53,605 bases of DNA, taken from the NCBI GenBank assembly GCA_001412355.1, contig LKUD01000023.1, positions 1 through 53,605 on the forward strand, in the 5' to 3' direction. Every line of letters starts with the position of its first letter. The first letter of the stretch is position 1. A model generated the notes under the pieces. It did not search any database. It was given only the letters and a program-made list of their open reading frames with translations, and had not been told where the DNA came from. Positions 7,367-17,247 of this stretch are shown here, piece by piece. A program made the translations under genes and the position numbers. Source of the DNA: Methanoculleus sp. SDB (GTDB lineage Archaea > Halobacteriota > Methanomicrobia > Methanomicrobiales > Methanomicrobiaceae).

Positions 7367-8611
7367 CTATGTATATTCTTCGAGGATCTTGACAAAACCC
7401 GTTTTTCTCTGGCAGTAGCCTTCCCGGCACAGCGAGTCGATCGATGTCTCGAACTCGGCCGGGTCGAGCCGGACGACGGCCAGCGCGTCCTCGGACGGGA
7501 TCCAGTAATCGGCCCCGAATGTTTCATACAGGGTAAAATACAGCTTTCGCGCATCGCCCGACAGCCGGTACGCATCGGAAATTTTCAGGGGCGTGCCGTG
7601 GAGTTTCGTGACCCGGTGGTGCATGTCGAGCAGCAGCCCGATGCCTTCCTTCACGAGCTCATCCCCAACCTCCGCATTGTGGTGCAGCCGTGCAAGGGAA
7701 GCGCTCAGTTTCGGGATGGCATCGCCAAGGTTCTGGTTGTAGGGGGCCCGGCCGGCTTTTTTGACATCGTCCCGGAGCTCGTAGATCGCCTCGGTGATGA
7801 TCTGCTCGGCCCGGGCGGAGGGTTCGGGCTTGAGGAGCAGGGAATCAAGCATGTACGCGGTAACGACGGCGTTCTCCTCCTGCAGGGTCTTCTTATATCC
7901 CCGCAAAAATGTCCGTTCGGCCGTCTCCCCGATCTCGATCGGGATGTCGGCAATGGTTTTTCTGGGCTTCAGGATCGCGAGGCTGACCTCTTCGCTCCCG
8001 TCACCCTGCCGCTTCCTCTCCCGAGCGGACAGGTAATAATAATAGGGCGAATGGAGTGTCCGGAACTCGCCCGGAATGACCGCCATGGAATCCGTAAAAA
8101 GGCTCCACTGATATTTCCTGCCGAAGACCGCCGTATTGATGCCCCCCGTACCGGTGACGCCCGGCGGGGAAGAGAGTGCGTAAAGTGCGGAGCACGTGGC
8201 AATCTGGTTGATTGTCTCCTCCTCGCCGCGGATAAGGTGGGTGAAATGGTGGACCACCTCTTCGGGGTCCAGTATCCTTCTGCGGGCCGCGAGAGGGGTC
8301 GGATCGAACGGTTTCCAGCCGTCGATCGTTTTGATGGTCGTGTGTGCGCCGGTCTTTTCGTTGAAAATTTCCTTTTCATACGCGACATCGACCTCCGCAA
8401 AGATATGCTCGGGCGGCGGCGTGCAGGAGTCGGCGAAGTAGATCGTATCCGGCTCTTTGTTCTCAAGAAACGGCGAGGCGAGGAGCTGGAACAGTGTTCC
8501 GTCGTTTGAGTAATGGATCACGAAGCCCGTGTGTGCATAGGCGTCGTTGAAGAGCATCTCCCGTTCCACAACAGACAATTCCGCTCCGATGGACCGGTCA
8601 TAGAGCGCCAT
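7367..8611 (-). CDS. Conserved hypothetical protein, 414 residues
   Basis: I do not recognise this family. It has no signal peptide or membrane segment, so it is likely cytoplasmic. The first ~130 residues are mixed alpha/beta. A middle stretch (HHFTHLIRGEEETINQIATCSALYALSSPP) resembles the opening of a P-loop-adjacent helical region but has no Walker motif. It is followed by helical segments and a C-terminal ~70 residues (SGDARKLYFTLYETFG to KTGFVKILEEYT) that look like a winged helix, suggesting DNA binding or replication-fork function. The pattern IATCSALYALSSPPGVTGTGGI, with Gly/Pro-rich turns, is the most search-worthy block. It is followed downstream by PspC in convergent orientation. 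Confidence 0.6.
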   Translation of the reverse strand: MALYDRSIGAELSVVEREMLFNDAYAHTGFVIHYSNDGTLFQLLASPFLENKEPDTIYFADSCTPPPEHIFAEVDVAYEKEIFNEKTGAHTTIKTIDGWKPFDPTPLAARRRILDPEEVVHHFTHLIRGEEETINQIATCSALYALSSPPGVTGTGGINTAVFGRKYQWSLFTDSMAVIPGEFRTLHSPYYYYLSARERKRQGDGSEEVSLAILKPRKTIADIPIEIGETAERTFLRGYKKTLQEENAVVTAYMLDSLLLKPEPSARAEQIITEAIYELRDDVKKAGRAPYNQNLGDAIPKLSASLARLHHNAEVGDELVKEGIGLLLDMHHRVTKLHGTPLKISDAYRLSGDARKLYFTLYETFGADYWIPSEDALAVVRLDPAEFETSIDSLCREGYCQRKTGFVKILEEYT

Positions 8612-8673
8612 CGAAGGTAATTATAGAGTTACGGATAATATCCTTTGCGGAGATATTCCGGTATCCGTGCTCC

Positions 8674-10608
8674 TTACGGCATATCGTGCTCTTTTCTCAG
8701 CCGTTTGACCCGGTCCCGCAGGTAAATCGCCCGTTCGAAGTCCAGATCGTCCGCCGCTCCCCGCATCTGCGTTTCGAGCTCGATGATCAGGTTGGGGATC
8801 TCGGTCTTGGGGAGGTGCTTCGTGTCGGTGAGGTCGACCTCTTTTTCGCGGATGGGCTTCACGATGGTCTGCGGCGTGATGCCGTGCTTTTTGTTGTAGG
8901 CGATCTGGAGGTTTCTGCGCCGTTCGGTCTCGGCGACGGCCCGTTTGATCGAATCGGTCAGGGTGTCGGCGTAGAGGACGACGTGCGCATCGGCATGCCG
9001 GGCGGCACGCCCGATGATCTGGATCAGGCTCCGGGCGTCCCGCAGGAACCCCTCTTTGTCGGCGTCGAGGATGCCGATGAATCCCACCTCGGGGATGTCG
9101 AGCCCCTCGCGGAGGAGGTTGATGCCCACGAGCACGTCGAAGGTGCCGAGGCGGAGCTGGCGGATGATCTCCGTTCGCTCGATGGTCTTAATATCGGAGT
9201 GGAGGTACCGGGTTTTGATGCCCTGGTCGGCGAGAAACCCGGTGAGCTCCTCGGCGAGCTTCTTCGTGAGCGTCGTGATCAGCACCCGGTCGCCGTTTTC
9301 GATCGCACGCTCGATCTCCTCCATGACATCGCGGGTCTGCCCCTCGATGGGGCGGATCTCCACGGAGGGGTCGACAAGCCCCGTCGGGCGGATGATCTGC
9401 TCGACAATCCGGGCCGAATGCTCGCGCTCGTAGATCGCAGGCGTTGCGGAGACGAAGATCACCTGCCGCATGTAGTGCTCGAACTCGTCGAACCGGAGCG
9501 GGCGGTTGTCGAGGGCGGACGGCAGCCGGAACCCGTAATCGACGAGGTTGCGTTTCCGCGAGTAGTCGCCCCGGTACATCCCGGTCACCTGCGGGAGCGT
9601 CTGGTGGCTCTCGTCGACGACCATCAAAAAGTCGCGGGGGAAATAATCGAGCAGGCAGTAGGGTTTCTCGCCCGGCTGCCGCCCGTCGAAATGGCGCGAG
9701 TAGTTCTCGATTCCCTTGCAGCTCCCGGTTTCTTCGATCATCTCGATGTCGTACCGGGTCCGCTGCTCGAGGCGGTGGGCCTCGATCATCCCGAGGCCCG
9801 GCAGCACCTCGTCGAGCTCCCGCTCGATGGAGGCGAGCGCCCGCTGCTTCTCCGACTCGGGGATCACGAAGTGGCGTGCGGGATAGACGTGGAAATACGG
9901 CATCTTTTCGTTGACGGCGCCCGTCATCTTGTCAATCTCCGATATCCGGTCGATCTCGTCCCCGAACAGCTCGATACGGATGATATCGTTGAAATAGCCG
10001 GGGATCAGGTCGATGGTGTCCCCTTTCACCCGGAACCGGCCCGGCATCAGTTCGATGTCGTTTCTCTCGAAGAGGAGGTCGACAAGCCTCCCGAGGAGCT
10101 CGTTTCGCTGGAGGCGGTCCCCGACGGTGAGGGTGAAGCCCATATTCCGGAAGTTCTCCGGGTTGCCGAGGCCGTAGATGCAGGAGACCGACGCGACCAC
10201 GATCGTGTCCTCCCGTGATAAGAGGGACGCGGTCGCGGAAAGGCGCATTTGTTCGATCTTCGGGTTGATCTGGGCATCCTTTTCGATATACTGGTCTTTC
10301 TGCGGGATGTACGATTCGGGCTGGTAATAGTCGTAGTACGAGACGAAGTACTCGACCCGGTTCTCCGGAAAAAACTCCCTGAACTCGTTGTACAGCTGGG
10401 CGGCGAGGGTCTTGTTGTGCGCGATGACGAGGGTCGGGCGCTGGAGCTCCGCAATCACGTTGGCAACCGTGAAGGTCTTTCCCGAGCCGGTCACGCCGAG
10501 CAGGGTGTTTCGGCGCCCTCCCGCCCGGAAGCTGTCGACAAGCCCCCGGATGGCGTCGGGCTGCGATCCCTTCGGCTCGAACTCCGAAACACAGCGGAAT
10601 TCCGTCAA
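8674..10608 (-). CDS. uvrB: UvrB, excinuclease ABC subunit B
   Basis: Damage-verification helicase of bacterial-type nucleotide excision repair, 644 residues. Walker A GVTGSGKT (38-45), the beta-hairpin region FVSYYDYYQPESYIP, DEAD-like VVDESHQTLPQ, helicase motif V/VI stretches GINLLREGLDIPEV and QIIGRAARH, and a C-terminal UVR motif (MRGAADDLDFERAIYLRDRVKRL, split by me as residues ~615-638) that binds UvrC. Complete by length. Its ATG overlaps the uvrC stop by four bases, so uvrC and uvrB are translationally coupled, with uvrC first. Bacterial-type UvrABC is typical of Methanomicrobia, where it was acquired from bacteria. Confidence 0.97.
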   Translation of the reverse strand: MTEFRCVSEFEPKGSQPDAIRGLVDSFRAGGRRNTLLGVTGSGKTFTVANVIAELQRPTLVIAHNKTLAAQLYNEFREFFPENRVEYFVSYYDYYQPESYIPQKDQYIEKDAQINPKIEQMRLSATASLLSREDTIVVASVSCIYGLGNPENFRNMGFTLTVGDRLQRNELLGRLVDLLFERNDIELMPGRFRVKGDTIDLIPGYFNDIIRIELFGDEIDRISEIDKMTGAVNEKMPYFHVYPARHFVIPESEKQRALASIERELDEVLPGLGMIEAHRLEQRTRYDIEMIEETGSCKGIENYSRHFDGRQPGEKPYCLLDYFPRDFLMVVDESHQTLPQVTGMYRGDYSRKRNLVDYGFRLPSALDNRPLRFDEFEHYMRQVIFVSATPAIYEREHSARIVEQIIRPTGLVDPSVEIRPIEGQTRDVMEEIERAIENGDRVLITTLTKKLAEELTGFLADQGIKTRYLHSDIKTIERTEIIRQLRLGTFDVLVGINLLREGLDIPEVGFIGILDADKEGFLRDARSLIQIIGRAARHADAHVVLYADTLTDSIKRAVAETERRRNLQIAYNKKHGITPQTIVKPIREKEVDLTDTKHLPKTEIPNLIIELETQMRGAADDLDFERAIYLRDRVKRLRKEHDMP

Positions 10609-12164
10609 GAAATCACCTGCTTTTTCCGGAGCAGTCGGTTGTAGGCGATCGCGAACCGGTGGGCCTCGTCACGGATCTCCTGGATGAAGAGCGAGGCCTT
10701 TTTCCTTTTCGAGAGAGGGAGCGGGATCGACATGCCCGGCAGGAAGATCTCCTCCTCGCGTTTGGCGATCGCGATGACCGGAATCTTCACCCCGGCGCCG
10801 GCGAGCGCCCCCGCTGCCGCCGACAGCTGCCCCTTCCCGCCGTCGACGATGATCAGGTCGGGCATCGCGGCACCCTCGTCGCGGAGCCGCCGGTAGCGCC
10901 GCCCGACGACCTCGGCGATCGCGGCGAAATCGTCGATCCCCTCGAGGGTCTTGATCTTAAACCGCCGGTACTGCCGCTTGTCCGGCCTGCCGCCCCGGAA
11001 CTGCACCATCGACCCGACCATCGCCGTGCCCGAGAGATGCGAGATGTCGAAGCACTCGATCACCTCGGGCGTCTCGGGGAGGCCGATCGCTTTTTTCAGC
11101 GCCTCCTGCTTCAGGCGGTCGCCGAAGAACCCGATTTCGATATTCTTCTCCACGAGTGCGAGCAGCTTCTTCTTGTCACCCTGCTTCGGCACGGTGATCG
11201 TGACTTTTTTTCCCCTGATGCCGGAGAGATAGGGGGCGATGGCGTCGTCGACCGGGTGGGGAAGGATGAGTTCGGCGGGCGGGTCGTTCTCCGCGTAGAA
11301 CTGTACGATGAACTCCTCGAGCAGGTCCCCGCCTGCGTCGAAAGTGTACTCCTGCCGGTCCGAGAGCGTGCCTTTGACCACGTGAAAGAGCATCAGGTAG
11401 GCACGCCCCTCCCGCAGGAGATACCCGATCACGTCCTCGTCGTGGCGGACGTCCCGGTCGGCCCGCTGCCGCTTCTCAAGGTGCCGGACGGCGGCAATCT
11501 GGTCGCGGAGCTGCATCGCTTTTTCAAAATCGTCCTGCGCCGACCGCCGTGCCATCTCGTCCGAAAGCGCCCGCACCAGGTCCGAACCGTGCCCCTTCAG
11601 GACCGATTCGGCGAGCCGCACCTGTTCGGTGTAGGCCTCCCGGCCGGTCTCCCCGGTGCACGGGGCGCTGCACGTCCCGATATGCCAGCGAAGGCACGCC
11701 CGTTTGGGCATTTTTCGGCAGGACCTGAGGCGGAAGGTCTTCTTCACCACGTCGAGGACGTAGTCGCGCTCCCGTGCGGAGACAAACGGGCCGTAGTACG
11801 TGCCGGTGCGGGTCTTTTTCCGTGCGATCCCGATGCGGGGAAATTCCTCGTCGGTGAGGTGGATGTACGCGAAATTCTTGGAATCCTTCAGGTCGATGTT
11901 GAACCGCGGCTGGTACCGCTTGATCAGCGCGTTTTCGAGGATCAGCGCCTCGACCTCGCTGTCGGTGACGATGACGTCGACCGAACGGGCGGCACCGACA
12001 AGCAGCTCCGTCTTCGCGTCCCGGTCGCGTTTCTGAAAATAGCTGGCGACCCGTTTTTTCAGGTCCTTTGCCTTCCCAATGTAGATGACCGTCCCGTCCG
12101 CATCAGAAAACCGGTAGCAGCCGGGGAGGTGGGGGAGGGAGGCCGTGTCGATCATTGTCAGCAT
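10605..12164 (-). CDS. uvrC: UvrC, excinuclease ABC subunit C (short form lacking C-terminal HhH)
   Basis: Dual-incision nuclease subunit, 519 residues. N-terminal GIY-YIG nuclease (LPGCYRF...TVIYIGKAKDLKKRV), a Cys cluster (CRKMPKRACLRWHIGTCSAPC), a UVR motif (DDFEKAMQLRDQIAAVRHLE), then the RNase H-like second nuclease with ECFDISHLSG and LIIVDGGKGQL and the IRDEAHRFAIAYNR motif. The protein stops only ~9 residues after that motif. Bacterial UvrC (~600 residues) continues into tandem helix-hairpin-helix DNA-binding motifs, which are absent here. No frameshift is visible: uvrB starts inside the stop, so this end is genuine. A short archaeal form is the simplest reading. ATG at 12155 (residue 4) is an alternative start. 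Confidence 0.95.
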   Translation of the reverse strand: MLTMIDTASLPHLPGCYRFSDADGTVIYIGKAKDLKKRVASYFQKRDRDAKTELLVGAARSVDVIVTDSEVEALILENALIKRYQPRFNIDLKDSKNFAYIHLTDEEFPRIGIARKKTRTGTYYGPFVSARERDYVLDVVKKTFRLRSCRKMPKRACLRWHIGTCSAPCTGETGREAYTEQVRLAESVLKGHGSDLVRALSDEMARRSAQDDFEKAMQLRDQIAAVRHLEKRQRADRDVRHDEDVIGYLLREGRAYLMLFHVVKGTLSDRQEYTFDAGGDLLEEFIVQFYAENDPPAELILPHPVDDAIAPYLSGIRGKKVTITVPKQGDKKKLLALVEKNIEIGFFGDRLKQEALKKAIGLPETPEVIECFDISHLSGTAMVGSMVQFRGGRPDKRQYRRFKIKTLEGIDDFAAIAEVVGRRYRRLRDEGAAMPDLIIVDGGKGQLSAAAGALAGAGVKIPVIAIAKREEEIFLPGMSIPLPLSKRKKASLFIQEIRDEAHRFAIAYNRLLRKKQVIS

Positions 12165-12758
12165 AATAGTCGGAGTATAAGGTCATAAGGAATGAGGATG
12201 GGATAATGGCACCTCGTGGTTAAAGGATTGCTCATCATCAGGGTGATAACAGGGTACACACCTCAATTCACCCATGCGAGGGTCTTTGATAGTTCTTGGC
12301 CTTACGACGTGGGATCGAACGAGGTAATATCTATGAAAATTCTTGCTGGTATAACCGCCCGGCATGGAGAACGAGTGAGTATGAATCCTACCCAATGGAC
12401 CCGTAACAGTCTTATTAATAACTGAATAGCGCCATATCAAGCGCGCTCATTCTCGGAGGCATCACGGTGCCCTCCAAAAGAATCAGTACCGATTGCTCAT
12501 GATTTCGTCAAACCGTTTGCTGGAAGTAACTCAGGGCACGGGAGAGAGAAATTAAAGAACAGGAAGAATTACTTTTCTTACTATGACATCTTTTTCAATG
12601 ATTTGTCAGGAAATTTCTTTGTTATATAATGGTGACATACACCAATGCCTTGCATACCATAATAATATTCTTAGTTTTTAAAATACTTCAACGATACATC
12701 TGGCAATCTGATTTGCATTAATTCACTCTGCCATATGTCTTCGTTTAAGGAGGATGTT
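12165..12758. other. 594-base gap without a supported gene; promoter region of the PEF-CTERM gene
   Basis: More AT-rich than its flanks, especially 12540-12740. No ORF here has protein-like composition and no tRNA cloverleaf is apparent. A weak hairpin (GGAGGCA with TGCCCTCC, near 12456-12477) is visible. The stretch TTTTTAAAATAC near 12676-12687 could be the TATA box of the gene starting at 12759, giving a leader of about 50 bases. Confidence 0.5.
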
Positions 12759-14129
12759 ATGAAGAAATTACAGCTCGTTTTGGTAGTATTGCTGGCACTC
12801 CTGCTGGCATTCGGGGGTGTTGCATCGGCAAAATCCTTGTACGTTATCGCGGACATCAACAGTGTCCCAACTCCGATTCGATCGTATGATATTCAGGCAG
12901 CTCCATCATATCTGGTATTCCAGGTCCAAAATGGTGTTCCCAACCATGGCTGGGGTGCGGTGGGTCTGACGATTGATACGGATTCGAAGTTCCTGTTCGT
13001 GACGTATGAAAACAGCAATACAATCCAGCTGGTTGATGCAACGACCATGAGCGATGAGGGAACGGTAACCGCGCCTGGCGCCGGTAACCTTGCAGGCATT
13101 GTCGTCGATCAGGGGAAGAAGAAAGTATACACGGTAGATAGATCCACCAACCATCTTTACGTGTATTCATGGGACTCGACGACAAAAACGCTGACTCTTG
13201 ATGGTGGAACATACAAGAGTCTCAGTGGCGTATCTGCAGCACACGGAATTGCCCTTGACGAAAAGAACGGCAAGTTATATGTTGGTGACCTGACAACAAA
13301 TGTGAAAATCTTCAACACCAACGACTGGTCAGCAGCCGGCACCAAAACGGTTTCACAGAAGGTCATGGGAATAGCCATTGATGTCAGTAACCAGATACTC
13401 TATACCGGCAATGCCTACCCAGCCTACGGAAGTCTTGGACGGCTCTGCAAATACGACATGGGAACCAGCACTGAAACCTATATCACATTGGTAAATGACA
13501 ATGTGGTTGGACTTGCAGTTGATCCCCCGACCGGCCTGTTATACATTACAACCGGCAACCAGGGCAGTGGTGGTTCCGACAAGTTAATGGTGTACGACAA
13601 GAACCTCAACCAACTCTGGCAATCATCGGATATCGGTAACCCGACCGGTCTCTGTATTCCCGGAAAAGAAATCTCATACAATCCGCTGAACCTTGCAAAA
13701 TCTGACAGCAAGGATCCTGTCAAACCCGGCGAGCAGTTCAGCTACACCATTACCTACGATAATGCAAATGCATATCCGGTTGATAACGTTGTTATCAAGG
13801 ATACTCTGCCTGCAGAGGTTGACTTTGTCTCTGCAACCGGCGGTGGCACTGAGGCAGGCGGGGTTGTTACCTGGAACCTTGGCACAGTTGCAGCGGGTGC
13901 ATCCGGCAGCCTGACCGTCACGGTCGAGGTTAAGGCAGGAACTCCTGATGGCATGATCACCAACAGTGTTGTCATCGAAAGCGATCAAACACCCCAGACA
14001 ACTGTAAACGAACAGACGAAGGTCGAAACGGGTACCATTCCCACACCGGAATTCCCAACCGTTGCTTTACCGGTTGCGATGATCGTCGGCATGGTATTTA
14101 TCATCCATTCGATCAGGAAAAAGGAGTAA
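12759..14129 (+). CDS. Secreted beta-propeller/DUF11 surface protein with PEF-CTERM sorting signal
   Basis: 456 residues. The start is set by AAGGAGG at 12747-12753, five bases before the ATG; an in-frame ATG at 12735 would precede that site. Signal peptide (KKLQLVLVVLLALLLAFGGVASA), then an NHL/YVTN-type propeller (~residues 30-305) with repeated GIVVDQGKKKVYTVD- and GIALDEKNGKLYVGD-like strands, then a DUF11/conserved repeat Ig-like domain (PVKPGEQFSYTITYDNANAY, ~330-420). The tail is PTPEFPTVALPVAMIVGMVF plus a basic IRKKE end: the archaeal PEF-CTERM signal processed by an archaeosortase. It should be displayed on the cell surface. GC content is lower than in the neighbours, and it sits between uvrBC and uvrA. 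Ligand unknown. Confidence 0.9.
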   Translation: MKKLQLVLVVLLALLLAFGGVASAKSLYVIADINSVPTPIRSYDIQAAPSYLVFQVQNGVPNHGWGAVGLTIDTDSKFLFVTYENSNTIQLVDATTMSDEGTVTAPGAGNLAGIVVDQGKKKVYTVDRSTNHLYVYSWDSTTKTLTLDGGTYKSLSGVSAAHGIALDEKNGKLYVGDLTTNVKIFNTNDWSAAGTKTVSQKVMGIAIDVSNQILYTGNAYPAYGSLGRLCKYDMGTSTETYITLVNDNVVGLAVDPPTGLLYITTGNQGSGGSDKLMVYDKNLNQLWQSSDIGNPTGLCIPGKEISYNPLNLAKSDSKDPVKPGEQFSYTITYDNANAYPVDNVVIKDTLPAEVDFVSATGGGTEAGGVVTWNLGTVAAGASGSLTVTVEVKAGTPDGMITNSVVIESDQTPQTTVNEQTKVETGTIPTPEFPTVALPVAMIVGMVFIIHSIRKKE

Positions 14130-14208
14130 GTAATGATGATGTGACCATGATGACGGTCATATACATCAAATTTTTCGAAAGATAATTTTAACATTTGATT
14201 TGAGAGTG

Positions 14209-14223
14209 GATCTGTATCAGATC
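14209..14223. terminator. Hairpin between convergent genes
   Basis: Perfect inverted repeat GATCTG (14209-14214), TAT loop, CAGATC (14218-14223), lying between the PEF-CTERM gene end (14129) and the uvrA end (14301). A short T-rich run precedes it at 14171-14190. Possible bidirectional termination structure. Confidence 0.35.
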
Positions 14224-14300
14224 ACCCATCTGTTCACATAAGTATCCCGGATTTAAAAAGAAAATAACGCTTCAAATACGGAAAATGCCAAAAAAAGCGT

Positions 14301-17108
14301 TTAAATCCTTCCAAGCAGGTCGCGTAAAAATCCCCCGGTATAACTCGCCTTCACCTTGACGATCTGTTCCGGCGTTCCCGTTGCCACGATCTTCCCGCCA
14401 TCGTCTCCGCCCTCGGGCCCGAGGTCGATGACGTGGTCGGCGGACTTGATGACGTCGAGGTTGTGTTCGATCACCACGACCGTGTTGCCCTTTTCCACGA
14501 GGTCGTTGAGGACGGCGATAAGCTTTTTGACATCGTGGAAATGGAGGCCGGTGGTGGGTTCGTCGAGCAGGTACAATGTCCGTCCCGTCGCCCGTTTGGC
14601 GAGTTCGCGGGTGATCTTGATCCTCTGCGCCTCGCCGCCCGAGAGCGTCGTCGAGCTCTGGCCGAGCGCGATGTACCCGAGCCCCACCCGGCAGAGGGTC
14701 TCCAGCTTCGTCCGGATGGCGGGGATGTTGGCGAAGAGCTCCATCGCCTCCTCCACGCTCATGGCCAGCACGTCGGCGATGGACTTCCCTTTGTACTTCA
14801 CCTCGAGCGTTTCCCGGTTGTACCGGGTCCCCTTGCACTCCTCGCACTCGACGTAGATGTCGGGAAGGAAGTTCATCTCGATCTTGATCACGCCGTCGCC
14901 GCTGCAGGCTTCGCACCGGCCCCCTTTCACGTTGAACGAGAACCTGCCCGGTTTGTACCCGCGGATTTTCGCCTCTTTGATTTCGGCAAACACCTTCCGA
15001 ATCTCGTCGAAGACCTTCGTGTACGTGGCGGGATTCGACCGCGGCGTCCTCCCGATCGGGCTCTGGTCGATCACGATCACCTTGTCGATCTCCTCGTCGA
15101 ACCCGAGGTCGTCGTACGCGCCCGGCGTCTCGCGGGACCCGTAGACCTTCCGCATCAGCGCCTTGTAGAGCGTTTCGTAGACGAGCGTCGACTTCCCGCT
15201 TCCCGAGACGCCGGTGACGACCGAGAGGAGGCCGATCGGTACGGCGGCATCGATGTTCTTGAGGTTGTTCTCCCGGCAGCCCGTGATGCGGATGAACCCG
15301 CCCGCCGTCCGCCGGGTCGCAGGAACGGGAATCGAGAGGGTGCCCGCGAGATACCGGCCGGTGAGCGAGTCGGGGTTCGCGACGATATCCGCCGGCGTGC
15401 CCTCGGCGATGATCTCGCCGCCGTGGAGCCCCGCCCCCGGCCCCATGTCCACGACATAGTCGGCATGGCGGATCGTGTCCTCGTCGTGTTCGACGACGAT
15501 GAGCGTGTTGCCGAGGTCGCGCAGCCGCTGGAGCGTCTCGATCAGTTTGTGGTTGTCGCGCTGGTGCAGCCCGATGGAGGGTTCGTCCAGCACGTAGAGG
15601 ACGCCCATGAGGTTCGACCCGATCTGGGTCGCGAGGCGGATGCGCTGGGCCTCTCCGCCGGAGAGAGTGCCCGAGTTCCGCGAGAGGGTAAGATACCCGA
15701 GCCCGACCTGTTCGAGAAATGCAAGCCTCGATCGGATCTCGCGGAGGACGAGCCGGGCGATCTCCTGCTCCCGGTCGGTGAGCGTCAGGTCCGTAAAGAA
15801 CCGGATTGCATCGCTGACGGGGAGGGCCGTCACGTCCACGATCGACATCTCCGCGATCTTTACGGCAAGCACCTTCTCCCTGAGCCGCTTCCCCCCGCAT
15901 GCCGGGCAGGGGGAGATGCGCATGAACTTCTCCAGTTCGCGGCGGCGGTACTCGGACTTCGTCTGGTGGTACAGCCGGTCCGCCTGCGGGAGCAGCCCCT
16001 CCCACGCCCCAGTGTAGTTCCAGTTTCCGTCGCCGTTCTTCATCCGCATCGAGAAGCGGATTTTTTCGTCGGAGCCGTACATGAGCGTCCGGTACTGCCG
16101 CTCCGAAAGGTCGCGGACCGGCGTGAAGATGTCGAAGCCCGCGTGTTTTGCGACCGCGGCGAGGTACTGGATGCGGTACCCGTCGAGGAAGTTCCGGTAC
16201 AGCGCCACCGCGCCGTCGGAGATGCTTTTCGCGGTATCGGGGATGATGAGATCGGGATCGAACTCCATCCTGATGCCGAGGCCGTTGCACTCCTCGCAGG
16301 CGCCGAACGGGCTGTTGAAGGAGAACATCCGCGGCTGGAGCTCCTCGAACGAGATGCCGCAGACGGGGCATGCCAGCGCCGCCGAAAAGACTTTTTCCGT
16401 CCCGTCTTCGGAGAGCGCGATGAGGATGCCGTCCGACCGGGCGATCGCCGTCTCGCATGCCTCGGTGAGGCGCGAGAGTTCGCCGGTGTCCAGCCGGTCG
16501 ACGACGATCTCGATATCGTGTTTTTTGTACCTCTCGAGGGTCACCGTCTCGTCGGTGCGGCGGATCTCCCCGTTCACCCGGACACGCATATACCCTTCTT
16601 TATTGAGGTCGCGGATGAGCTGCTGGTAGGTCCCCTTCTTCTGGCGCACGACGGGTGCGAGGATGGTGACCATGCCGGCGCACTCCGCCGCAATCGAGGC
16701 GGCGATCCGGTCGGGGGTCTGCGACTCGATCCTGATGTTGTGAACCGGACAGTGCGGGATGCCGATGCGGGCATAGAGCAGCCTGAGATAGTCGTAGATC
16801 TCGGTCACCGTTCCCACCGTCGACCGGGGATTTTTCGAGGTCGTCTTCTGCTCGATCGAGATGGCGGGCGACAACCCGTCGATACTGTCGACGTCGGGCT
16901 TGTTCATCAGGCCGAGGAACTGCCGGGCGTACGCGGAGAGCGATTCCACGTACCGCCGCTGCCCTTCGGCATAGATCGTGTCGAACGCAAGCGTCGACTT
17001 GCCCGATCCCGAGACGCCGGTGATGACGATGAGGGCGTCGCGGGGAAGCTCGCACGTGATATTTTTCAGGTTATGCTCCCGGGCACCCTTGATGACGATG
17101 GTGTTCAT
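14301..17108 (-). CDS. uvrA: UvrA, excinuclease ABC subunit A
   Basis: Damage-recognition ATPase of nucleotide excision repair, 935 residues, full length. It carries two ABC ATPase modules: Walker [15 protein letters not shown] near residues 33-46 and [14 protein letters not shown] in the second half; signatures [16 protein letters not shown] and [15 protein letters not shown]; Walker [16 protein letters not shown] and [15 protein letters not shown]. Zn-binding Cys pairs are present: [10 protein letters not shown] with [19 protein letters not shown], and CEACSGDG with CEECKGTRY. The gene lies downstream of uvrCB on the same strand side, separated by a surface-protein gene, so it is transcribed on its own. 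It diverges from the thioredoxin-domain gene at 17248. Confidence 0.97.
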   Translation of the reverse strand: MNTIVIKGAREHNLKNITCELPRDALIVITGVSGSGKSTLAFDTIYAEGQRRYVESLSAYARQFLGLMNKPDVDSIDGLSPAISIEQKTTSKNPRSTVGTVTEIYDYLRLLYARIGIPHCPVHNIRIESQTPDRIAASIAAECAGMVTILAPVVRQKKGTYQQLIRDLNKEGYMRVRVNGEIRRTDETVTLERYKKHDIEIVVDRLDTGELSRLTEACETAIARSDGILIALSEDGTEKVFSAALACPVCGISFEELQPRMFSFNSPFGACEECNGLGIRMEFDPDLIIPDTAKSISDGAVALYRNFLDGYRIQYLAAVAKHAGFDIFTPVRDLSERQYRTLMYGSDEKIRFSMRMKNGDGNWNYTGAWEGLLPQADRLYHQTKSEYRRRELEKFMRISPCPACGGKRLREKVLAVKIAEMSIVDVTALPVSDAIRFFTDLTLTDREQEIARLVLREIRSRLAFLEQVGLGYLTLSRNSGTLSGGEAQRIRLATQIGSNLMGVLYVLDEPSIGLHQRDNHKLIETLQRLRDLGNTLIVVEHDEDTIRHADYVVDMGPGAGLHGGEIIAEGTPADIVANPDSLTGRYLAGTLSIPVPATRRTAGGFIRITGCRENNLKNIDAAVPIGLLSVVTGVSGSGKSTLVYETLYKALMRKVYGSRETPGAYDDLGFDEEIDKVIVIDQSPIGRTPRSNPATYTKVFDEIRKVFAEIKEAKIRGYKPGRFSFNVKGGRCEACSGDGVIKIEMNFLPDIYVECEECKGTRYNRETLEVKYKGKSIADVLAMSVEEAMELFANIPAIRTKLETLCRVGLGYIALGQSSTTLSGGEAQRIKITRELAKRATGRTLYLLDEPTTGLHFHDVKKLIAVLNDLVEKGNTVVVIEHNLDVIKSADHVIDLGPEGGDDGGKIVATGTPEQIVKVKASYTGGFLRDLLGRI

Positions 17109-17247
17109 TGTTCCGTGCCAGTATAATTGTCCGCCTGACTACATAGAGATACGGACAGTGCATAAAGCATCATTCCCCCTGCCACGTCAGCCCCCGGGGG
17201 TTACTTATTTTTACCGGGAGGTTCTCTTTGGAGAGAGGAGGATGCCG

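Noticed and set aside
12165-12758. Possible tRNA or structured RNA in the uvrC upstream gap
   Set aside because: No acceptor or T-arm pairing could be built by eye; only a weak hairpin was seen.
14433-17126. A very long plus-strand ORF (897 codons) opposite uvrA
   Set aside because: It is the GC-rich antisense shadow of a well-supported UvrA; its translation is low-complexity Arg/Gly/Asp/His-rich with no family match.
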